Positions 1-5,917 of a stretch of 7,357 nucleotides of DNA are shown one piece after another; within the stretch, counting starts at the first letter, position 1, and each line of letters starts with the position of its first letter. The stretch is from an uncultured Eubacteriales bacterium (GTDB lineage Bacteria > Bacillota > Clostridia > Oscillospirales > Oscillospiraceae): contig CAJKNS010000116.1 of NCBI GenBank assembly GCA_905201305.1, positions 1 to 7,357 on the forward strand. The letters run 5' to 3'. A model generated the notes under the pieces. That model made no database searches, was not told the origin of the DNA, and was given only the letters and a program-made list of their open reading frames with translations. A program made the translations under genes and the position numbers.

Positions 1-430
1 GATTCTCCAGCACCTTGTAGTTGATGCCGGTGCCCAGATGCCGCACCGCAAAGCTCAAAACCGGCGTGGGCGTGGGCTTTGAGAACAGATATACCTGAAT
101 GCCGCACTCCGCCAGAGCCGCAGCACAGGTCTTGGAAAACAGCGGTCCGTTATTCCGGGTATCGTAGGCAATCACGCAGGTGTCCGGCAGCGTGGACGCC
201 TTGATATACTGTCCGTATGCCAATGCCGCCCGGCGAACGGTATAGACATTCATCCGGTCTGTTCCGGCGCCCATAATGCCCCTCAAGCCGGCGGTGCCAA
301 AGGTCAAATCCTCCGAAAACCGCTCCCGCAATTCCTTGTCCTGTCCTGCCAGGTTTACAAGCTCCTGATGCACCGGAGACGCTTCCGGTACCTGATCCAG
401 CCATAGCTGATATTTCTCCATATATGTCAC
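1..430 (-). CDS. Phospho-sugar mutase (phosphoglucomutase/phosphomannomutase family), N-terminal part, runs off the left edge
   Basis: The first 143 codons of an alpha-D-phosphohexomutase are visible. This cytoplasmic family interconverts hexose 1- and 6-phosphates (glucose or mannose) through an enzyme phosphoserine, feeding cell-wall and glycogen precursors. The fragment reads colinearly with Bacillus PgcA-type enzymes: FGTAGLRGIMGAGTDRMN at residues 44-61, IAYDTRNN at 87-94, then PTPVLSFAVRHLG at 121-133. I chose the GTG at 430-428 as start because AAAGGAG (440-446) lies 9 nt upstream; the in-frame ATG at 421-419 is 18 nt away, too far. A promoter precedes the gene. Odd point: in this family T-A-S-H-N-P follows the AVRxL segment with S at about +11, but here residues 134-143 read TGINYKVLEN, resembling the NGYKVY stretch that normally comes after the catalytic loop. 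Either 12 to 16 residues are missing or the sequence is wrong near the edge. Glucose versus mannose specificity cannot be told. Confidence 0.85.
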   Translation of the reverse strand, partial: MTYMEKYQLWLDQVPEASPVHQELVNLAGQDKELRERFSEDLTFGTAGLRGIMGAGTDRMNVYTVRRAALAYGQYIKASTLPDTCVIAYDTRNNGPLFSKTCAAALAECGIQVYLFSKPTPTPVLSFAVRHLGTGINYKVLEN

Positions 431-439
431 GTGCCATCG

Positions 440-446
440 CTCCTTT
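440..446 (-). promoter_or_regulatory. Ribosome binding site of the phospho-sugar mutase gene, decides the GTG start
   Basis: On the minus strand AAAGGAG is followed by 9 nt and then GTG at 430-428. The nearest in-frame ATG (421-419) would be 18 nt away. An ATG at 437-435 is too close and in another frame. Confidence 0.75.
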
Positions 447-482
447 ATTCAAATTGTGCAGCGCTATCGCCGTTACGGTAGT

Positions 483-511
483 ATTATACGTTTTTTTCCT
501 TTCCGGCGCAA
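483..511 (-). promoter_or_regulatory. Sigma-A-type promoter for the phospho-sugar mutase gene
   Basis: On the minus strand a perfect -10 hexamer TATAAT (483-488) is preceded by a 17-nt A-rich spacer and TTGCGC as -35 (506-511; only TTG matches consensus). Transcription would start near 476, giving a leader of about 45 nt. The site lies between the pyruvate carboxylase terminator and the mutase start codon, as expected for an independent transcription unit. This is a pattern match only. Confidence 0.6.
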
Positions 512-532
512 GGAGAATCCCGCCGAACAGAG

Positions 533-567
533 AAAAATGACCGCCGAAACCTCAGCGGTCATTTTTT
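533..567 (-). terminator. Rho-independent terminator after pyruvate carboxylase
   Basis: Positions 533-544 and 555-566 are perfect inverted repeats (AAAAATGACCGC and GCGGTCATTTTT) with a 10-nt loop. Read on the minus strand, the hairpin begins a few bases after the pyruvate carboxylase stop codon (574-576), with the T-run forming the far side of the stem. The A/T tracts are symmetric, so it could act in both directions, but no gene approaches from the left on the plus strand. Confidence 0.85.
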
Positions 568-573
568 CTCAAA

Positions 574-3500
574 TTACTTAATGGTAATCAACAGCTCGCC
601 AGCCTTGACGTTGCCGCCTTCCTTTACAAAGACCTCGTCGATGGTACCAGCCATACGGGCAACCACGGATGTCTCCATCTTCATTGCCTCGATCACTGCC
701 AGCACCTGGTTTTCCTCCACCTTGTCGCCGGGCTTGACATTCACCTTGGTGACCATACCGGGGATGGAAGCGCCAACATGGCTCTTATCCTGAGGATCTG
801 CCATCTTGATGGTCTTGCCGGTTACCTTGGCGTTCTTATCCACCACAGCAACCTCACGGCGCGTGCCGTTGAGCTCAAAGATGACGTTCCGGGTACCGTC
901 GTCATTGTGATCGCCCAGACCCAGATACTTGATGACCAGTGTCTTACCGTCTTCGATATTGATCTTGTTGGTTTCACCCAGCGCAAGACCGTTGAAGAAT
1001 ACATGGGAGCCCATGCGCATGAGATAGCCATACTCCTTGGAGTGCTTCCAATACTCCTCCACCACCTTGGGGTAGATGCAGTAGGAAATGACATCCCGCA
1101 TGGTGGGATTGGGGCAGAACTTCTCCACTTCCTTCTTTGCCTGCTCGAAGTCGACAGGAGCAAGCAGCTCGCCGGGACGGCAGGTGATGGGCTCTTCGCC
1201 CTTGAGCACGATCTTCTGGAGATCCACAGGGAAGCCGCAGGGGGGCTGACCCATCATGCCCTTGAAGTAGCTGACCACAGAATCCGGGAAGGTCAGATGC
1301 TCGCCCTTTTCCACGATGTTCTCGGGGGTCAGGTCGTTCTGCACCATGAAGATTGCCAGATCGCCTACCATCTTGGAAGACGGAGTAACCTTGACCAGGT
1401 CGCCCAGCATATCGTTGACCTTCTTGTACATCTCCTTGACTTCCAGGAAGCGGCTGCCCAGACCCAGGGAAATAACCTGAGGCTCCAGGTTGGTGTACTG
1501 ACCGCCGGGAATCTCATAGCGGTAGATATCGGTAACGGGAGTCTTCAGACCATGGTCGAAGTTTGCATAGCGCAGGCGAACATCAGCCCAATAATCGGTA
1601 AGCTCCTGAATGCCTTCCATAGAGATGCCGGTATCTCTGGGGTTGCCCTGGAGCGCTGCCACAACGGCGTTCATGGAGGGCTGAGAGGTCAGGCTGGACA
1701 TGGACGCCACTGCGGTGTCTACAATGTCCACGCCGGCTTCCGCAGCCATCAGCAGGGTTGCAACCTGGTTGCCGGTGGTATCGTGGGTGTGGAGATGAAT
1801 CGGGATACCTACCTCCTGCTTCAGCGCATGGACCAGCTCTTTAGCAGCATAGGGCTTCAGCAGACCGGACATATCCTTGATGCAGATGGAGTGCGCACCG
1901 ATGTGCTCCAGCTCCTTCGCCAGCTTTACATAGTAATCCAGCGTATAGCGGGTACGGGTCTTGTCCATAATGTCGCCGGTGTAGCAGATGGTCGCCTCGC
2001 AGAACTTGTTCTGCTTCAGGACCTCGTCCATGGCAATGGACATGCCGGGCACCCAGTTCAGGGAATCGAACACACGGAAGATGTCGATGCCGCCCAGTGC
2101 GGACTGCTTGACAAACTCCCGCACCACGTTATCGGGATAGTTCTGATAGCCCACGGTGTTGGAGCCGCGGAGGAGCATCTGGAACGGAATGTTGGGGATT
2201 TTTTCCCGGAGCAGATCCAGCCGCTCCCAGGGATCCTCATGCAGGAACCGGTAGGCAACATCGAAGGTTGCGCCGCCCCACATCTCCAGCGAGAAGCAAT
2301 CCGCCAGAATATCCGCCGTACCGTCTGCACCCTTGATCATGTCGCGGGTACGCATTCTGGTGGACAGCAGGGACTGATGGGCATCGCGCATGGTGGTGTC
2401 GGTGATCAGCAGCTTTTTCTGATCCATGACCCACTGAGACAGCGCCTTGGGTCCCTTTTCATCCAGCAGCTGCTTGAGGGCAGGCTTGGGATTGCCGGAG
2501 CCCTTGGGGAATCTGGGAGTATCGTACTGCTTCCGCTCGGCATTGGGATTTGCCACCTGAATGTTGGCAATATACTTGAGCACGCGGGTAGCACGATCCT
2601 TGGAATCGGTGATATCAAACAGCTCTGGGGTCTCGTCGATGAACTTGGTATGGCACTTACCGGCTACAAACGTCGGATGGCTCAAAATGTTGGATACAAA
2701 GGGAATGTTGGTCTTAACGCCGCGTACCCGAACCTCGCTGATGGCACGAAGTGCTTTCCGGCAGGTGCCCTGGAAGGAGTTATCCCAGCAGGTGACCTTC
2801 ACCAGCAGAGAATCATAGTAGGGGGAAATCACGGTGCCGGTGGTGGCATTACCGCCGTCCAGACGCACGCCGTTGCCGCCGCCGGTACGGTAAGAGGTAA
2901 TCTTGCCGTTGTCGGGAGCAAAGTTGTTGGTGGGATCCTCGGTGGTAACACGGCACTGGATGGCATAGCCGCGCACATGCACATCATCCTGAGAGTTCAG
3001 ACCGATGGCAGGATGGCTCAGCGGATAGCCCTCGGCAATGAGAATCTGCGCACGCACCAGGTCGATGCCGGTGACCATCTCGGTAACGGTATGCTCCACC
3101 TGAATACGGGGGTTCATCTCAATGAAATAGTAGCTGCCGGACTTGTCCACCAGGAACTCCAGGGTACCGGCATTGATGTAGCCAACGGACTTCGCGATCT
3201 TTACCGCATCGTTCCGAATGTTCGCAATAATTTCAGGGTCCACAGACCATGCGGGCGCAAACTCAACCACCTTCTGGTAGCGGCGCTGGAGAGAGCAATC
3301 ACGCTCACCAATGTGGTAGCAGTTGCCGTATTTATCTGCCAGCACCTGAACCTCAATGTGCTTGGGCTCCACCAGGAACTTCTCAATGAAGATATCGTCG
3401 TTGCCAAACGCCTTCTGTGCCTCACTGCGCACCAGCTCAAAGGCAGGCTTTACCTCTTCAGGGGTATCGCAGCGGCGCATACCGCGTCCGCCGCCGCCGG

Positions 3501-3996
3501 CTGCTGCCTTCAGGATAATCGGGAAGCCGAAGGAAATCGCCTTTTCCAGGGCATCATCGCCATCCTTCAGGGGTTCGGTGGAACCGGGAATAATGGGAAC
3601 GCCAGCCTGAATGGCAATCTGCTTGGCAGAGAGCTTATCGCCCATCATGGCAAGGATATTGCTGGGTGGTCCGATAAAGGAAATACCGGCATCTTCACAA
3701 GCACGGGCAAAGTCGGCATTCTCGGACAGGAAGCCATAGCCGGGATGGATCGCGTCTACACCGCGGCGCTTTGCCAGATCGATGATTGCGGGAATGTCCA
3801 GATAAGCGCCCACAGGGCTCTTGTTTTCGCCAATGAGATACGCCTCATCCGCATGGGTACGGAACTGACCGCCGGTATCCTCGTTGGAGTACATTGCCAC
3901 GGTATGAAGTCCCAGGTCATAGCAAGCCCGGAAAATTCGAATGGCAATTTCACCGCGGTTTGCAGCCAAAACCTTGTTAAAGGGTTTCTGTGTCAC
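574..3996 (-). CDS. pyc: Pyruvate carboxylase, single-chain biotin enzyme, complete
   Basis: This cytoplasmic enzyme makes oxaloacetate from pyruvate, bicarbonate and ATP, refilling the C4 acid pool and supplying aspartate and reductive succinate routes. At 1140 residues it is full length for the single-chain family. The biotin carboxylase domain covers about 1-455, with ATP-grasp glycine loop KAAAGGGGRGM (163-173) and EMNPRIQVEHT (293-303). The carboxyltransferase domain covers about 525-800, with expected metal ligands Asp533 (LITDTTMRDAHQS), Lys707 (ICIKDM, carbamylated in relatives) and His736/His738 (HLHTHD). The C-terminal biotin carrier domain has EAMKMET, biotin on Lys1106. The N-terminal carboxylase and C-terminal carrier in one chain rule out the split 5-methylmalonyl or oxaloacetate decarboxylase subunits. 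The start is GTG at 3996-3994 with GAGGTGA just upstream; the overlapping ATG is followed at once by TGA. The gene has its own promoter and terminator, so it is monocistronic. No gaps or lost key residues were seen. Confidence 0.98.
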   Translation of the reverse strand: MTQKPFNKVLAANRGEIAIRIFRACYDLGLHTVAMYSNEDTGGQFRTHADEAYLIGENKSPVGAYLDIPAIIDLAKRRGVDAIHPGYGFLSENADFARACEDAGISFIGPPSNILAMMGDKLSAKQIAIQAGVPIIPGSTEPLKDGDDALEKAISFGFPIILKAAAGGGGRGMRRCDTPEEVKPAFELVRSEAQKAFGNDDIFIEKFLVEPKHIEVQVLADKYGNCYHIGERDCSLQRRYQKVVEFAPAWSVDPEIIANIRNDAVKIAKSVGYINAGTLEFLVDKSGSYYFIEMNPRIQVEHTVTEMVTGIDLVRAQILIAEGYPLSHPAIGLNSQDDVHVRGYAIQCRVTTEDPTNNFAPDNGKITSYRTGGGNGVRLDGGNATTGTVISPYYDSLLVKVTCWDNSFQGTCRKALRAISEVRVRGVKTNIPFVSNILSHPTFVAGKCHTKFIDETPELFDITDSKDRATRVLKYIANIQVANPNAERKQYDTPRFPKGSGNPKPALKQLLDEKGPKALSQWVMDQKKLLITDTTMRDAHQSLLSTRMRTRDMIKGADGTADILADCFSLEMWGGATFDVAYRFLHEDPWERLDLLREKIPNIPFQMLLRGSNTVGYQNYPDNVVREFVKQSALGGIDIFRVFDSLNWVPGMSIAMDEVLKQNKFCEATICYTGDIMDKTRTRYTLDYYVKLAKELEHIGAHSICIKDMSGLLKPYAAKELVHALKQEVGIPIHLHTHDTTGNQVATLLMAAEAGVDIVDTAVASMSSLTSQPSMNAVVAALQGNPRDTGISMEGIQELTDYWADVRLRYANFDHGLKTPVTDIYRYEIPGGQYTNLEPQVISLGLGSRFLEVKEMYKKVNDMLGDLVKVTPSSKMVGDLAIFMVQNDLTPENIVEKGEHLTFPDSVVSYFKGMMGQPPCGFPVDLQKIVLKGEEPITCRPGELLAPVDFEQAKKEVEKFCPNPTMRDVISYCIYPKVVEEYWKHSKEYGYLMRMGSHVFFNGLALGETNKINIEDGKTLVIKYLGLGDHNDDGTRNVIFELNGTRREVAVVDKNAKVTGKTIKMADPQDKSHVGASIPGMVTKVNVKPGDKVEENQVLAVIEAMKMETSVVARMAGTIDEVFVKEGGNVKAGELLITIK

Positions 3997-4000
3997 ATAA

Positions 4001-4007
4001 TCACCTC
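4001..4007 (-). promoter_or_regulatory. Ribosome binding site of pyruvate carboxylase, supports the GTG start
   Basis: GAGGTGA on the minus strand has its GAGG core 7 nt from the GTG at 3996-3994. A two-codon open frame ATG-AGG-TGA (4009-4001) overlaps this same site, and an ATG overlapping the GTG is followed directly by TGA, so GTG is the only usable start here. Confidence 0.8.
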
Positions 4008-4019
4008 ATTACAGTCTTA

Positions 4020-4040
4020 CAGAAGGCACCTCTCCTTCTG
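4020..4040 (-). repeat. Small hairpin in the pyruvate carboxylase 5' leader
   Basis: CAGAAGG (4020-4026) and CCTTCTG (4034-4040) form a perfect 7-bp stem around a 7-nt loop, inside the predicted leader RNA (about 4062 to 3997). On the transcript the loop reads AGAGGTG and repeats the core of the real SD (GAGGTG at 4002-4007). There is no T-run after it, so it is not a terminator. Any regulatory role is speculative. Confidence 0.45.
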
Positions 4041-4068
4041 TTTTGGTACGTTTGTACATAGCGCCTTT

Positions 4069-4097
4069 ATTATACTCCATCGTCATTCGTATGTAAA
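4069..4097 (-). promoter_or_regulatory. Strong sigma-A-type promoter for pyruvate carboxylase
   Basis: On the minus strand TTTACA (-35, 4092-4097; 5 of 6 to TTGACA), a 17-nt spacer and a perfect TATAAT (-10, 4069-4074) make a near-consensus promoter. Transcription should start near 4062, leaving a leader of about 65 nt that carries a small hairpin and the ribosome binding site. Confidence 0.8.
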
Positions 4098-4124
4098 GCC
4101 CGGAAATCACAAATTTGACGGCAT

Positions 4125-4156
4125 TTATGCAAGGCAATTCCTTTCACATTGCATAA
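4125..4156. repeat. Perfect 8-bp inverted repeat upstream of the pyruvate carboxylase promoter, possible operator
   Basis: TTATGCAA (4125-4132) and TTGCATAA (4149-4156) are perfect inverted repeats separated by 16 bp, with half-site centres 24 bp apart. The element lies about 28 bp upstream of the -35 box and downstream of the preceding terminator. That position suits an activator, or a repressor acting by looping. I do not recognise it as a known regulator's site. It is AT-rich, so chance remains possible. Confidence 0.35.
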
Positions 4157-4183
4157 TAGTTCCCGAAAAATACGAAAAAGCGC

Positions 4184-4222
4184 AAAAAAACACAACCTGC
4201 CCCCATTTTCGGGGCAGGTTGT
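4184..4222 (-). terminator. Rho-independent terminator ending the uvrC-rsmD-coaD operon
   Basis: Positions 4192-4203 and 4211-4222 pair perfectly as a 12-bp GC-rich stem with a 7-nt loop. On the minus strand the stem is followed, after one G, by seven Ts (4190-4184). It begins 17 nt after the stop codon of the coiled-coil gene and separates the four-gene unit from pyruvate carboxylase. Confidence 0.93.
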
Positions 4223-4239
4223 ATGGAACATTTGAAATA

Positions 4240-4806
4240 TTATTTCTTATTCTGTTCAGACTTGCCGGCATTTTTGAGTGCCTTCCGCGCCTCGCGGACC
4301 TTGGCAAGGGCAGTGGTTTTGTCCTCTTTTCCCTTTGCCTGGAGCGCGGCAATGCCTGCATGCAGGGTGTCATAGGTGTCGGTAACAGACTGCTCAGTCT
4401 CTGCCATAATCCGGTCCGCATACTCCACGGCACCGGAAATCAGATCCTTCCGCTGCTGCTCGGCTTCCTCAATGATCTCCTGGGCACGTGCCTTTGCAAA
4501 CTGCACGATCTGGTTTTCCTCAATCAGCTTTGCAGCGCGCTCCTGGGCATCCTGGAGCACCTGGTCTGCCTGCTTGCGGGTTTGGGCAGCATCCTTCTTG
4601 GCATTGGTGCGAAGCTCATTGCAGCTTTCGATCACCGCCTTGGACTGGCTGATCTCCTGGGGAATCTGCGCCTGGAGGGCATCCACCAGATACAAAAGCT
4701 GTTCCTTATCCACCATACATTTGTCCTGACCGAACAGGGACCCACGCGCGTCGCCCACCAGAGCGACAAGGCTGTTGAGCAGCGAATCAATGGTTGTTTT
4801 CTCCAT
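4240..4806 (-). CDS. Coiled-coil protein resembling F0-b/V-ATPase-H stalk subunits, function unknown
   Basis: A 188-residue soluble, highly charged protein. A short N-terminal stretch (1-50, with VDKEQLLYLVDALQAQIP at 32-49) leads into a long Ala/Glu/Gln/Lys/Arg-rich helix (about 52-160), then a Lys-rich tail. The heptad-like pattern resembles the b-type stalk subunits of ATP synthases and DivIVA-like proteins. However, there is no membrane anchor at the N terminus, so it is not itself F0 subunit b, and the similarity may be only compositional. There is no signal peptide. I chose the ATG at 4806-4804 because AAGGAG (4815-4820), inside the end of coaD, lies 8 nt upstream; an ATG at 4824 would start within coaD without a good SD. 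It is the last gene of the operon, 4 bp after coaD and just before the terminator. Co-expression with CoaD suggests a conserved but undefined partnership. Confidence 0.8.
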   Translation of the reverse strand: MEKTTIDSLLNSLVALVGDARGSLFGQDKCMVDKEQLLYLVDALQAQIPQEISQSKAVIESCNELRTNAKKDAAQTRKQADQVLQDAQERAAKLIEENQIVQFAKARAQEIIEEAEQQRKDLISGAVEYADRIMAETEQSVTDTYDTLHAGIAALQAKGKEDKTTALAKVREARKALKNAGKSEQNKK

Positions 4807-4810
4807 GCGA

Positions 4811-5296
4811 CTATCTCCTTGCATTTAATCTGGCTCTGAATTCATCAATCACAGGCGCTGGCAGGAACTCGGACAAGTCCACATCATACTGTGCCAGCTC
4901 CTTTACGGCGCTGGAGCTGAGATACATGTATTTTTCCTCTGCCGTGAGGAACATGGTATCCAGCTCAGGGTTGAGCTTTTTATTGATCAGGCTCATGGTA
5001 AACTCGGATTCAAAATCCGACACTGCCCGCAATCCCTTTACAATCACACATGCGCCCTTTCTCCGGGCATAGTGCGCCAAAAGCTCGTCGGACGCCTCTA
5101 CCTCCACATTGGGCAGATGGCTGGTTGCTTTCCGGATCATCTCCACCCGTTCCTGGGCAGTAAACATGGGGCTTTTCTTCTGGTTGTAGCCCACACATAC
5201 GATCAGCCGGTCAAAAATCGAAGCAGCACGGGTAATAATATTGAGATGCCCCAGGGTGATGGGGTCAAAGCTGCCGGGATAAATGGCTGTTTTCAT
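4811..5296 (-). CDS. coaD: Phosphopantetheine adenylyltransferase (CoA biosynthesis)
   Basis: CoaD transfers AMP from ATP to 4'-phosphopantetheine, giving dephospho-CoA and pyrophosphate, the next-to-last step of coenzyme A synthesis; it is a cytoplasmic hexamer in characterised relatives. At 161 residues it has the usual length. The nucleotidyltransferase fold shows YPGSFDPITLGH (6-17), including the T-x-G-H signature at 14-17, then VKGLRAVSDFE (86-96) and YLSSSAVKE (125-133), which matches the family's ISSxxVKE adenylate-binding motif. The ATG start is set by AAGGTGA (5303-5309), which overlaps the rsmD stop codon; the intergenic gap is 6 bp, so translation is probably coupled. The rsmD-coaD pairing is common across Firmicutes. 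Nothing unusual in the sequence. Confidence 0.97.
   Translation of the reverse strand: MKTAIYPGSFDPITLGHLNIITRAASIFDRLIVCVGYNQKKSPMFTAQERVEMIRKATSHLPNVEVEASDELLAHYARRKGACVIVKGLRAVSDFESEFTMSLINKKLNPELDTMFLTAEEKYMYLSSSAVKELAQYDVDLSEFLPAPVIDEFRARLNARR
4815..4820 (-). promoter_or_regulatory. Ribosome binding site for the coiled-coil gene, inside the coaD 3' end
   Basis: AAGGAG on the minus strand overlaps the last coaD codons and lies 8 nt before the ATG at 4806-4804. It decides that start over the in-frame upstream ATG at 4824 and points to translational coupling with coaD. Confidence 0.8.
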
Positions 5297-5302
5297 TGGG
5301 GA

Positions 5303-5917
5303 TCACCTTGTATACAGATTCACGGCAGTTTTGCCATAGCAATAGTCCTTGGAGCAAAGGAGACTGCCCACCTGAGGCGGCAATACCTTCTCCTTAGGCC
5401 GCTCACAGATTATTATACCACCTTCCGACAAAATGTCAATTTCCGATATCTTTTGCAGCGCATTTTCCAACGATTTTTCTGCATAGGGCGGGTCCAAAAA
5501 AATGATATCGAATTTCTCTCTTGCCGTTGAGAGGTACCGGAGATAGTCCATCTGGAATACAGACGCCTTCTGATCGAATTTCACCTTTTTCAGATTGTCC
5601 TTCATCACCTTGACTGCCTCAGCGCTCTGGTCCACCAAAACCGCATATTCTGCACCGCGGGACAGGGCTTCGATGGCAAGCTGACCGCTGCCGCCGAACA
5701 GGTCCAGCACCCGCCGTCCCTCGATGTCGAATTGTATGATGGAGAACAGGCTCTCCTTCACCTTGCCGGTGGTGGGCCGTGTCTCCAGCCGCCCTTCAAT
5801 GTCAAACTGAATAATATTAAAAATAGCTTCCTTCACCCGGTCTGAGGTAGGGCGGGTTGCCAGTCCCTCCAGTGTTTTCAGCTTCGCGCCCCGGGCGCTA
5901 CCTGTAATCACTCGCAT
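5303..5917 (-). CDS. rsmD: 16S rRNA (guanine966-N2)-methyltransferase RsmD, with an internal 25-residue duplication
   Basis: RsmD methylates N2 of G966 in 16S rRNA using S-adenosylmethionine. The SAM-binding motif I lies at 71-89 (LDLFGGSGQLAIEALSRGA; most relatives read DLFAGSG) and the catalytic DPPY at 142-145, preceded by FDIIFL. The N-terminal MRVITGSARG is the family signature. The start ATG at 5917-5915 has AAAGGAG (5925-5931) 7 nt upstream, and the gene overlaps the end of uvrC by 10 bp. Length is 204 residues, about 25 more than close-type relatives, because residues 19-43 and 44-68 are two versions of the same segment (xTRPTxxxVKExxFxIIQFDIEGR). Copy 2 leads directly into motif I as normal; copy 1 is the extra one by position, though either could be ancestral. 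The catalytic domain looks intact, but the N-terminal RNA-binding hairpin is altered, so activity is uncertain. Confidence 0.93.
   Translation of the reverse strand: MRVITGSARGAKLKTLEGLATRPTSDRVKEAIFNIIQFDIEGRLETRPTTGKVKESLFSIIQFDIEGRRVLDLFGGSGQLAIEALSRGAEYAVLVDQSAEAVKVMKDNLKKVKFDQKASVFQMDYLRYLSTAREKFDIIFLDPPYAEKSLENALQKISEIDILSEGGIIICERPKEKVLPPQVGSLLCSKDYCYGKTAVNLYTR
5714..5863 (-). repeat. Diverged in-frame tandem duplication inside rsmD (2 x 75 bp)
   Basis: Copy 1 (5789-5863, residues 19-43) and copy 2 (5714-5788, residues 44-68) are adjacent, equal in length and in the same frame. By hand alignment 18 of 25 residues are identical, ending in the shared IIQFDIEGR, while only 48 of 75 bases match. 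Of the 18 shared residues only 6 use the same codon. Third positions are G/C in 12 of 25 codons of copy 1 and 21 of 25 of copy 2. Confidence 0.92.

Noticed and set aside
150..452. A 100-codon minus-strand frame at the start of the mutase gene
   Set aside because: It is a different frame of the mutase gene; only the frame starting at GTG 430 gives the mutase motifs.
4020..4040. Leader hairpin as a transcription attenuator or riboswitch
   Set aside because: The stem is only 7 bp, there is no T-run after it, and no conserved riboswitch core was recognised in the roughly 65-nt leader.
4822..4824. Upstream ATG as start of the coiled-coil protein
   Set aside because: It lies within coaD before the SD; the ATG at 4806 has AAGGAG at ideal distance.
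778..4839. Long plus-strand open reading frame as a protein-coding gene
   Set aside because: It is phase-aligned antisense to two convincing genes, has no recognisable domain or SD, and its low-complexity composition is typical of a reverse-strand shadow. Absence of TTA/CTA/TCA codons explains it.
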